From positions 310,001-374,000 of the forward strand of contig NZ_CP180210.1 of assembly GCF_047556435.1 (NCBI RefSeq): DNA of 64,000 nucleotides, in the 5' to 3' direction. The translations under genes were made by a program, and so were the position numbers. The DNA comes from Alteromonas sp047556435. GTDB taxonomy: Bacteria; Pseudomonadota; Gammaproteobacteria; Enterobacterales; Alteromonadaceae. Shown here piece after piece: positions 8,447-16,900 of the stretch. Each line of letters opens with the position of its first letter. The first letter of the stretch is position 1. The notes below the pieces were generated by a model. That model searched no databases. It was not told where the DNA came from and worked only from the letters and a program-made list of their open reading frames with translations.

Positions 8447-9662
8447 ATATAGCTTTACTGGCCGGGAAATCTCTGGCGAGCTCACCGAAGGCACCATCGA
8501 TGCCACTGACGAACAAACTGCCGTTCGCATGCTACGGGCTCGCAACGTGACCCCCATCCGTCTGACGCAGACCGAGGATAAGGCTGCCATGGGGCCTGAT
8601 ATCAGCAACTGGTTTACGCCTAATGTGACGCTGGATGACTTGGTTATTTTTTGCCGCCAGATGTATTCTCTGACGCGTGCCGGTATTTCTATTTTGCGAG
8701 CTGTCAGCGGATTGGCAGAATCCAGTAATTCGCGACGTATGCGCGATGCGCTGCAAGACGTTATTGCGCAGCTGGAGCGGGGGCGCGGCCTGTCATCGGC
8801 GCTTCACCGTCACCCCAAAATCTTCAATCAGCTGTTTGTGAGTGTGGTACATGTCGGTGAGAACACGGGGCGACTGGACGAGGCATTCCAGCAGCTTGCC
8901 GAGTATTTAGAGCGCGAGCAGGAAACGCGAAAGCAGATCAAAGCGGCAACCCGGTATCCAATATTTGTTGTTATCGCGATTACCGTGGCGTTTGTTATTC
9001 TTAATATTTTCGTTATCCCGAAATTCGCAGACATGTTTGCGAAATTTAATGCTGAACTGCCGTTAATGACGCGAATTCTCATTGGTACCTCAGATTTTAT
9101 GCAGAATTACTGGTGGCTGCTTATTATTCTTGGAGCGCTGGCAGTGTATGGCAGCATGCGCTATCTGGCGACAGAGCACGGTCGGTACAGGTGGGATAAG
9201 GCGAGATTACGCATGCCCATTGTTGGCAGCATCGTTAACCGCTCCCTACTTGGCCGTTACTGTCGAAGCTTCGCAATGATGTTGCGCTCCGGTGTACCCT
9301 TGACTACCGCACTTAACCTCACTGCTGATGCGGTCGATAATGCCTACATGGGCGACAAAATAATTACCATGCGCAAAAACATAGAAAAAGGTGAGAATCT
9401 GACGCGGGTCAGTGCCAACAGCGGGCTGTTTACGCCGATGGTAATGCAGATGATTCGGGTGGGAGAAGAAACCGGACGTGTAGATGAGTTGATGCAGGAG
9501 GTTTCTGATTTTTACGAGCGCGAGGTGGATTATGACCTCAAAGGGCTAACGGCGAAAATTGAGCCGATTCTCATTGTGGTGGTGGCCATTATGGTTTTGA
9601 TCCTCGCGCTGGGTATATTCACGCCAATGTGGGACATGATGGGCGCGATTAAGGGCAATTAA
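8439..9662 (+). CDS. mshG: MSHA inner-membrane platform protein MshG (PilC/GspF-like)
   Basis: About 407 residues with the GspF layout: a soluble N-terminal domain, a first GspF helical domain (FCRQMYSLTRAGISILRA), two transmembrane helices near the middle (YPIFVVIAITVAFVILNIFVI and WWLLIILGALAVYG), a second GspF domain (CRSFAMMLRSGVPLTTAL), and a C-terminal transmembrane helix (ILIVVVAIMVLILALGIF). It is the polytopic platform on which MshE acts. Start ATG 8439 is chosen over ATG 8427 since MAKYSFTG is the conserved family start; the gene overlaps mshE by eight bases. It is followed by a 54-base gap before mshF. Confidence 0.94.
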   Translation: MAKYSFTGREISGELTEGTIDATDEQTAVRMLRARNVTPIRLTQTEDKAAMGPDISNWFTPNVTLDDLVIFCRQMYSLTRAGISILRAVSGLAESSNSRRMRDALQDVIAQLERGRGLSSALHRHPKIFNQLFVSVVHVGENTGRLDEAFQQLAEYLEREQETRKQIKAATRYPIFVVIAITVAFVILNIFVIPKFADMFAKFNAELPLMTRILIGTSDFMQNYWWLLIILGALAVYGSMRYLATEHGRYRWDKARLRMPIVGSIVNRSLLGRYCRSFAMMLRSGVPLTTALNLTADAVDNAYMGDKIITMRKNIEKGENLTRVSANSGLFTPMVMQMIRVGEETGRVDELMQEVSDFYEREVDYDLKGLTAKIEPILIVVVAIMVLILALGIFTPMWDMMGAIKGN

Positions 9663-9716
9663 CGAGAGCGCCGTACTCACGATGACGCGGCAGGCTCAGA
9701 TAACAAGAAGTCAGGC

Positions 9717-10235
9717 ATGACCACAAAACAAGACAGTGCAGAAAGAAGCACATTAAGAATTTTTATGAACATCGTTGTGGTGACGGTGTTCGCATTATTG
9801 ATGGCTGGCACCATTATCTACCTGAATGAATCCGAGCCGGACTTTGATGCCATGCTGCTGGAGCAATATGGCAGACAAATTGAAACCAGCGCAACCAATG
9901 CGCACTGGCAATGGCAGGCCCAGGGACGTCCTGAAATGATTATGCTTATTCATTATGACACTCAGGGAAAAGAGAAAGATCGTCGGCCAGTCAGGATGTC
10001 GTATATTGGTGTTCCGTGGGTGGAAGCGAGCAGTGATGGATGTGATAAGTTATGGAAAATGTTGCTGAATGTTCCCATGCAGGTTGATGGTTTTCGGGTC
10101 ATCGGCGAATATTATCGGGGAGCGCTGGAAAACAACGAACCGGTTAATTCGCGGTGTCGCTTCCGGTTAAGCCGTGGCCCACATTTTGATTATCACATCT
10201 ATTCTGGCAAAGTAGATTTGCAGGGAACCAGGTAG
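9717..10235 (+). CDS. mshF: MSHA biogenesis protein MshF
   Basis: 172 residues with one N-terminal transmembrane helix (about 14-40, IFMNIVVVTVFALLMAGTIIYL) and a periplasmic domain that contains RCRFRLSRGPHFDYHIYSGKV near the end (given here in part: CRFRLS, FDYHIY). MshF is a poorly understood accessory protein always found between mshG and mshB. The identification rests on this position, length and topology. ATG 9717 has AGG four bases upstream. Confidence 0.82.
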   Translation: MTTKQDSAERSTLRIFMNIVVVTVFALLMAGTIIYLNESEPDFDAMLLEQYGRQIETSATNAHWQWQAQGRPEMIMLIHYDTQGKEKDRRPVRMSYIGVPWVEASSDGCDKLWKMLLNVPMQVDGFRVIGEYYRGALENNEPVNSRCRFRLSRGPHFDYHIYSGKVDLQGTR

Positions 10236-10293
10236 CAGAAGTCTGATAAGGCAAGAGCCACCGTTAAATGCGCTAAACGTGTAGGAGAAAAGG

Positions 10294-10944
10294 GTGAGTA
10301 CAAGAACAACACAACCTGTTTTCCGGGATGCTGTAAAGCGGCACCGGGAGCGCGGATTTACGCTTATCGAACTGGTAATCGTTGTGGTTTTACTGGGGCT
10401 GCTGGCGGCAGTAGCAATTCCACGGTTTCTTGATGTAACAGAAGATGCTGAGGATGCCACGGTAGAGGGTGTCGCCGGTGGATTTGCTACCGGTGTCGGT
10501 CTGGTTCGGGCCCAATGGGAGCTCGAAGGCAGGCCAGTAGAAAACAGCGGCACAAACCAGACATTTGTTACTCTGGACGGGATCCGCGTAGCCGTTGATC
10601 AGGATACCGGATATCCAACCGGACAATTAAATAATGATGGCAATAGTGAAGACGACAACATGTCGGCGCTGGATTGTGAGAGTATTTTTAACCTGATTAT
10701 GCAAAGTGCCCCAACCATAACGTCAGATTTTACGCTGCGGCCATTTGAAGGGATCCGCTACTATACGTCCGTCAGTAACGGTACCGGCTCAGGGGGGAAT
10801 GATATTTGTTATTATTACCTGAGTCAGACAATAAAGAATCTCACCGCTGCGCCGGTCGATGATACCCAGGGGAATGGGTTTATTTACGACCCGCGGATTG
10901 GTCAGGTGATTGTTTTTACAAGAAACAGAACGCAACAACAATAA
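10294..10944 (+). CDS. mshB: MSHA minor pilin MshB
   Basis: 216 residues. After a 22-residue charged leader comes the prepilin peptidase site RG/FTLIELVIVVVLLG, then IPRFLDV and a soluble Asp/Asn-rich domain with two cysteines. This is a class IV prepilin; in msh loci the pilin just before mshA is MshB, required for pilus assembly. The start is GTG 10294 with AGGAG seven to eight bases upstream. The cleavage motif with Glu5 (FTLIE) is intact, so it should be processed and enter the fibre or its priming complex. Confidence 0.88.
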   Translation: MSTRTTQPVFRDAVKRHRERGFTLIELVIVVVLLGLLAAVAIPRFLDVTEDAEDATVEGVAGGFATGVGLVRAQWELEGRPVENSGTNQTFVTLDGIRVAVDQDTGYPTGQLNNDGNSEDDNMSALDCESIFNLIMQSAPTITSDFTLRPFEGIRYYTSVSNGTGSGGNDICYYYLSQTIKNLTAAPVDDTQGNGFIYDPRIGQVIVFTRNRTQQQ

Positions 10945-11012
10945 ACTAAAGTTTCATTTTAATACCGGACCGTTTAGCGGATACTTGGTATAGCTAACCA
11001 GAGGAATGATGT

Positions 11013-11531
11013 ATGCAACAGCGTGGTTTTACGTTAATTGAATTAATTATCGTGATTGTAATTCTTGGGATCCTGGCCGTTACCGCCGCCCCTCGTTTTA
11101 TTGATCTTCAGGGCGATGCGCGCGGCGCAACACTGCAGGGCGTGAAAGCGGCACTGCAGGGTGGCTCACAGCTTGTTTATGCGAAGTCTGCGATTGCGGG
11201 TGAGCAGAAGACTGCAAGTGCTAGCGGTCCTACAACGCAGGTCACCATTAACGGAAGTGATGTGGAAACCGATTTCGGTTATCCCGATGCAGATGCAGTT
11301 ACAGCGCTTTCAGATATCGTATCCTGGGCTGATTTAGATTCTTCTGATTGGTCGTTAGAACCAGATGCGAGCCCTGTATCACCATCTACAGAATCTGCTT
11401 TTGCAATTTATCCCGCAGGCGGTAGTTATCAAGCAAACAATGATGATGGTAATCAGTGCCAGGTTGTTTACTCTGAAGCCGAAAATGCCAACTCATCACC
11501 AGTTATCACAGTCCAAGCTGACGGCTGTTAA
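11013..11531 (+). CDS. mshA: MSHA major pilin MshA
   Basis: 172 residues with a very short leader (MQQRG), cleavage before FTLIELIIVIVILGILAVT, and the MshA signature AAPRFIDLQGDARGATLQGV (20 residues). Two C-terminal cysteines (GNQCQVV and QADGC) would form the disulfide-bonded D-region. It is the structural subunit of the pilus. AGAGGA lies upstream of ATG 11013, and the 68-base gap from mshB is the longest in the pilin part, so mshA may have its own promoter, although I see no convincing -35/-10 pair there. Confidence 0.94.
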   Translation: MQQRGFTLIELIIVIVILGILAVTAAPRFIDLQGDARGATLQGVKAALQGGSQLVYAKSAIAGEQKTASASGPTTQVTINGSDVETDFGYPDADAVTALSDIVSWADLDSSDWSLEPDASPVSPSTESAFAIYPAGGSYQANNDDGNQCQVVYSEAENANSSPVITVQADGC

Positions 11532-11551
11532 TCACTGTTGATGACATTGAT

Positions 11552-12136
11552 ATGGCCAGGCACATATTACCTGGCCAGCGTTACTCGGTGAGCCGCGGCG
11601 CTGGCTTTACGCTGGTAGAGCTGATAGTTACGCTGGTATTAATTGCTGTGGTCGCAGTGACCGCAGCAAGTCGATTCCAGGATGATACCGGCTACACCGA
11701 ATTTACTCTTCAGCAGCGTCTTATTTCCGCCTTGCGCCAAATGCAGATGCGCGCCATGCAGGATACCCGTCCCGGATTCTGCTATCGCCTGATCCTCAAT
11801 ACTGGCACCCCAGCCGCCTTCGGACCATCGTCTGCCGACTATTCAGCAGGAAACGAAGGTGCAACCTGTACCACCACTATCGATACTGCTGCGCCAGATT
11901 ATCTGCAGGCTTCCAGTGCGCAGATTACTGCGAAGGGAGTAAGCTTCAGTGCCACTGAGGGCTTCAACAGAACAGTTACCTATATAGGCTTCGATAATTT
12001 GGGGAATCCGCTGACAAATAACGTGGTGTTCAACCGCCCACTTAATTGTCGGAATGCGGCATGCCGGATGACCTTTACCGGTGAAGAGAGCGCTGCCGTG
12101 TGTGTCGAACGAGAAGGCTATATCCATGCGTGCTAA
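11552..12136 (+). CDS. mshC: MSHA minor pilin MshC
   Basis: 194 residues. The leader is longer than in MshA and ends GAG/FTLVELIVTLVLIAVVAV, with Glu5 present; the soluble domain has several cysteines (GFCYRL, CTTTI, NCRNAACRM). The position directly after mshA and the FTLVEL class IV motif mark it as minor pilin MshC, probably part of the tip or initiation complex. It overlaps mshD by eleven bases. Confidence 0.88.
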   Translation: MARHILPGQRYSVSRGAGFTLVELIVTLVLIAVVAVTAASRFQDDTGYTEFTLQQRLISALRQMQMRAMQDTRPGFCYRLILNTGTPAAFGPSSADYSAGNEGATCTTTIDTAAPDYLQASSAQITAKGVSFSATEGFNRTVTYIGFDNLGNPLTNNVVFNRPLNCRNAACRMTFTGEESAAVCVEREGYIHAC

Positions 12137-12686
12137 CCGCGGCTTTACGCTTATTGAGCTGGTGGTTGGTATGGTGATCTTCAGCATCGTGATGCTCATT
12201 GTAGTGAACCTGATGTCGGCACAATCAGCCCGTAGTGTGGATCCGGTGCTGCAATCACGAGCCTCAGAACTGGGCCAGTCAATCATTAGCGAGATAATGA
12301 GCAAAGCGTTCGATGAGCGTTCAAGCCGAACCGGAAATGCGCTGCGCTGCAATGAATTGACGCCGTGCACGGCCAGCGGCAACCTGGGGCCAGATAACAC
12401 AGAAGTGCGGGGCACGTTTAACGACGTTGATGATTACCATGGTTTGATTGCCAGCGGTGAAACCATTCAGAGCAGCCTTGGACAAAATATTGTCTCTCCA
12501 GATGGCGCTATGTATCAGGGCTTTCGAGTCGCGGTTCAGGTTTTCTATGATGATAACCTGGACGGCATAAACGATGATATCGCAGGCTCCGCAACCGTAG
12601 TAGGCAATGTTAAACTGCTGCGGGTGACGGTAACGACGCCGCTGGATGAAGATATCGTGTTTACTGCGCACCGGTGGAATTTCTGA
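12126..12686 (+). CDS. mshD: MSHA minor pilin MshD
   Basis: 186 residues starting MRANRG/FTLIELVVGMVIFSI, a class IV prepilin with Glu5. An in-frame ATG at 12081 would give an unusually long leader inside mshC; ATG 12126 gives the short leader typical of the family. The soluble domain includes CNELTPC. PilV/MshD-like minor pilins help pilus initiation. Its stop TGA overlaps the ATG of mshO. Confidence 0.88.
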   Translation: MRANRGFTLIELVVGMVIFSIVMLIVVNLMSAQSARSVDPVLQSRASELGQSIISEIMSKAFDERSSRTGNALRCNELTPCTASGNLGPDNTEVRGTFNDVDDYHGLIASGETIQSSLGQNIVSPDGAMYQGFRVAVQVFYDDNLDGINDDIAGSATVVGNVKLLRVTVTTPLDEDIVFTAHRWNF

Positions 12687-13534
12687 TGAGGCATAGTGCG
12701 CGCGGATTTACACTGGTTGAGCTGATTACCGTTATTGTGATCCTTGGCGTGGTGGGCGTTGGTATTGCCAGCGTTGTCAGAGGAACTATGCAGATTTATC
12801 TGGACGTGAATACCCGCGAAACGTTGCTGACCGATTCACGGTTTGCTATCGAGCGAATGACGCGCGAGTTACGCCGGGCCGTGCCAAATAGTATTCGCAT
12901 AAACGGCAACGCCTCTCAGCAATGTCTTGAGTTTGTGCCCTCACAGTTTTCAACGGTTTACACAGAACTGCCCGTGCAGCCCTCAACCGATACCACCGTC
13001 AGCCTGGTATTTCCTTATGACATAGATGGCAATGTGTTTGATATCGACGAGACGGACTTTGCTATTGTGTATCCGCGGCGCAGCGAAGATATCTATGATC
13101 TTTCCCGTAATAAGCGCCAGATAATAAGAAGCTGCAACGATGATGGTGACGGCGACTGCAGTACCCGTGATGACAGCGATGACATTATTCAGATTGAAGT
13201 CGACAGCGCCTTCGCGGAACGCTCGCCTGCCTCACGGTTATATTTCGCCGATCGCTCTGTCAGTTTTTGTGTGGTCAGTGGTGTGCTGATTCGGTTTGAG
13301 AATGATATTGTAACGAATCAGGTGCTGGGGTCGTTATCGTCAGCGCGTCTGGCGACGGATGTGGTTAACGTGCTGTCAGCGAATCCGGTAGTTGCGCCAC
13401 AGCAGGACGATCCTTTCACTTACTTCGCTGCCACGTTGCAACGAAATGCAGTGGTACAGTTGCGACTTCGCTTTGCTCGCGATGGCGAGCAGGTTGAGTG
13501 GCACCAGGAGGTCCATATTGCGAATGTCCCCTGA
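12686..13534 (+). CDS. mshO: MSHA minor pilin-like protein MshO
   Basis: 282 residues from ATG 12686 (GGTGG eight bases upstream; ATG 12674 would lie further inside mshD). Prepilin motif RG/FTLVELITVIVILGVVGVG with Glu5, then a long soluble domain including a short Asp-rich stretch NDDGDGDCSTRDDSDD that could bind calcium. It is PilW/GspJ-like in layout and is placed in the msh locus as MshO, a minor pilin of the tip complex. It overlaps mshP by eleven bases. Confidence 0.87.
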   Translation: MRHSARGFTLVELITVIVILGVVGVGIASVVRGTMQIYLDVNTRETLLTDSRFAIERMTRELRRAVPNSIRINGNASQQCLEFVPSQFSTVYTELPVQPSTDTTVSLVFPYDIDGNVFDIDETDFAIVYPRRSEDIYDLSRNKRQIIRSCNDDGDGDCSTRDDSDDIIQIEVDSAFAERSPASRLYFADRSVSFCVVSGVLIRFENDIVTNQVLGSLSSARLATDVVNVLSANPVVAPQQDDPFTYFAATLQRNAVVQLRLRFARDGEQVEWHQEVHIANVP

Positions 13535-13955
13535 GCATTTACCTTCACAGCGTGGAAGCATGCTGGTAATGGCATTGTTTGTCATGATAGTGATATCCCT
13601 GCTGGGCCTGACGCTGGTATCGGTAATTTCCTCGACGTCCCAGTCTGTGGTTTACGATGTGCTGGGAACCCGTGCACTGTCAGCGGCACAAAGTGGAATG
13701 CAGCAAGCTGCGGCTGCGGCCTTCCCGCTGAATTCGGGGCCGGCTCCCTGCAATACAACAATTAACAGCCCGGCAAGCTATAGTAATATTGATGGGCTTG
13801 AAAACTGCAGTTATACGGCTCGCTGCAGGACGACGTCGATACAAAAAGACGGGGTCGCGCACTATTTTTATCGCTTTGAAAGTACGGGCCTGTGTCAGGC
13901 TGGCGATGTCTGGGTTAGCCGTTCGGTGTCGATGGACGCCCTGCAGGAGCAATAA
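13524..13955 (+). CDS. mshP: MSHA minor pilin-like protein MshP (PilX-like)
   Basis: 143 residues beginning MSPEHLPSQRG/SMLVMALFVMIVISLLG. As in PilX/GspK proteins the residue after the processing glycine is small and position 5 is not Glu (SMLVM), which fits a subunit that caps the minor pilin complex. ATG 13524 is used; the much earlier ATG 13392 would read through mshO in another frame and is unlikely. Four cysteines lie in the soluble half. It overlaps mshQ by one base. Confidence 0.87.
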   Translation: MSPEHLPSQRGSMLVMALFVMIVISLLGLTLVSVISSTSQSVVYDVLGTRALSAAQSGMQQAAAAAFPLNSGPAPCNTTINSPASYSNIDGLENCSYTARCRTTSIQKDGVAHYFYRFESTGLCQAGDVWVSRSVSMDALQEQ

Positions 13956-16900
13956 TGAAGTACTGTCTTGCATTACTACTTTCAGTTATGGCGCTTCCGG
14001 CTCTGGCTGCGCAGTGCACTGCCGTTTTTGCTGATGCTGCCGGTTCTTACTCTTCCTCTTCGTCCATTCGCTTCCAGCCTGGTGCCAGCCTTTGGAATAC
14101 TGATGGCATCATCGACTTTAATGACAAAACGGATAACGCAGGTGTGAATACCAGTTGTGCCACGTCATCGTGTCGACTCTCCGGGCAAACTGCCGCAGCA
14201 GTTACCCTGCCCGCGTTTCAGAACGCCAATTCAACACAGGACGTGTTGGTGAAACAAAGCCAGTTGAATACGCTGACGCCAGGCGACTATGACGAGGTGA
14301 GGTTGGAAACGTATGCCCAACTGGAAACCCAGGGCGCAGGCGTATACCGGATCCGCAGGCTGCAGGTCGGGGGTAATTCGCAGGTGAGGTTAGCCGGTGG
14401 GGTTTACTGGATTGATGAGCTAACTACAGATAATTTCGTCACTTTTGCGCCGGTCTCAGGGGAAAAGGTGACGGTTTTTGTAAATCGAATTCAGACTTCT
14501 ACTCAAACTCAGTTTAATACGCTGGCGGCAGAGCCATCGGACATGACCATATTCAGTTATGGCGATGTGAATATCAGTCAGAATAACGTGATTTATGCGT
14601 TTATCTACACCTCCGGCAGGTTGTCATTGGGCAACAGCGCGATTCTGTATGGAGCGGTGAATGCAGGCAGTGTGGTGATGAATGATTTTGCGCAAATTCA
14701 CTATCGCCCCGCCAGTATTGTCAACATTGAAGCGGAAAACCTGTGTAGTGTGCCTGTTGTATTACCAGACCCTATCGGACGCTGGCCAATAAATGTCTGC
14801 TCGCTTTCAGGCAGTAATACGTCTGTGCCAGATAGCATTGCGGGCAATAATGGTGAAGCCGTTGAAAGCCCCAGCAGCTACGATAACGGTCGGTTGTGTC
14901 AGGCCGCGTATTTCCGGGGTGTCGGCGACATCATTTCAATCCCGCATTCGCCGTCATACTTACTGGCCTCCGGGACGGTGTCGTTTTGGGTAAATACCAA
15001 TAATTTCGCCTATTACAACCGCGCCAGTGCCGGCGGAATGGCCGTGTTTTCCAAAGACTCCTATGGTCTGGATAACGGCGGACATCTGACTATCTGGGTA
15101 ACCGAAACCGGTGGTGTCCGGGTATTGCACCAGAACACCCTTACCAGCGCCCAAATCAATACCGGACCAGTGCTGACAGAAGGGCAGTGGCATCATATTG
15201 CGTACACGTTTGGCACCGGGGGGATGGAGCTGTTTGTGGATGGCGTGCTGCAGGGGGCGAACAGTAGTTTCACCGACGGCTTACTGAATAATGCAGAGCC
15301 AATTGTCTTAGGGGGAAATGCCTGGCTGACGGGGAACGGCACCTCAGAAAGTGATGAACTTGTTGATCTTTATCAGGGCAGCGTTGACGATCTAAGAATT
15401 TACGCTGACGCACTTTCTGCAGAGCAAATTAATCTGATCACCGGAGAGACAGCAAGCACCTGCACCACCTGTACCACTAACCCAACGCTGATGTCACACT
15501 GGAAAATGGATGTGTGCAGTGTAAACGGCACGCCGGGTGAAATTGTAGATGCAATTCGTGGCTATAACGGAAGGGCGGTTAATGGTGTCTCTGCGCTGCG
15601 AAACGCCAGGTTTTGTCAGGGAATGACGTTACAGGGAGAAGGTCAGCATTTGTTGATCGATCATCGAAGTGCAATGGCGTTGTCCGAGGGCACCCTCTCA
15701 CTGTGGTTTAAAGCGTCTGATCTGCAACACGCTTTTCGCGCTTCCCGGGGCGCTATGAGTGTGTTTTCAAAAGATGCTGCAAATAGCAATAGCAGTTTAT
15801 CCGGGCTGGGACATTTCAGCTTCTATATTCAGGACGATGGCAGCTTATTATTTACTCAGAAAAACAGTAACACAGCGCTCACGCTGTACAGCGAGTCAGG
15901 CCTTGCCACAGAGAGGGAATGGCATCACGTAACTTATAGCTGGGACGCGCAGCAAGTTCGGATCCATTTTGACGGCGCCTACCTTGGCGGTGTCAGCGGA
16001 AACTTTGGCTGGCGCGAAAACAGCGAACCGATTGTCGTGGGCGCGAACACAGAATATACGGCAAGCGGGAGTGCCGCCTACAGTCAGCTTACCGACTTTT
16101 TCAAAGGCGAAATTGATGACATTCGGTTGTACTCTGATGCGCTGACCACGGCTGACGTGCAGGCGTTATTTACCGCCTCCGAGTACCATTGTGTGCAATG
16201 TGAGGGCGGGGATCCAAAACTGCTGTATCGTTTCGAGGAGCCTGCATGGAGTGAGGCCGGTGCGGTTACTGATAGCAGTGGCAACGATCAGCATGGCAGT
16301 GCGCTTGGCAGAGCCGCGCCACAATTACCTGGCAATAAAATTTCCTGCCGTGTTGCCGATATTCCATCCAATACTACTGCAAATGAGATAGACGCTGTTG
16401 AGACTCACCTTAATATCAATGAGGTAGGCGAGCGCGGCACAGTGTCGTTCTGGTATAAAAGTAATGCAAGCTGGCAGGGTGGCGGACAGCGTCAGCTTTT
16501 TGATGCCTCAAAAATACAGAGCCCGTCTTCTCCTGATGGCCGGTACGATAAGTTTTTCTTCATGTCTCTGAATAACAGCGGGCAGCTTACCTTTGGGATG
16601 GAAGACAATTATGACTATGATCTGCTTGCGGCCACGGACCCTCTGAACTACGGCGCCAATGAATGGGTGCATATCGCTATCAGTTGGGATTTGGCAGGCG
16701 AAGATGTCGATTTGTATATCAATGGCGCCAGGGTTTATATGCAGGGGCAAGTTACCCTGATATCCAGCACGTTTGGTCAGCTTGGCTCGCTGCGACTTGG
16801 CGATAATGCGACGTCTTATCTGGTGAACGGGAGTGTGCCAAATGCGGCAAACGGCCAGTTTGATGATCTACGGGTTTACGACTACGAACTCACGCGTGAA

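Noticed and set aside
10915..10945. Possible mshA promoter with TTTACA near the mshB end
   Set aside because: The -35-like hexamer is good, but no acceptable -10 lies 16-18 bases downstream.
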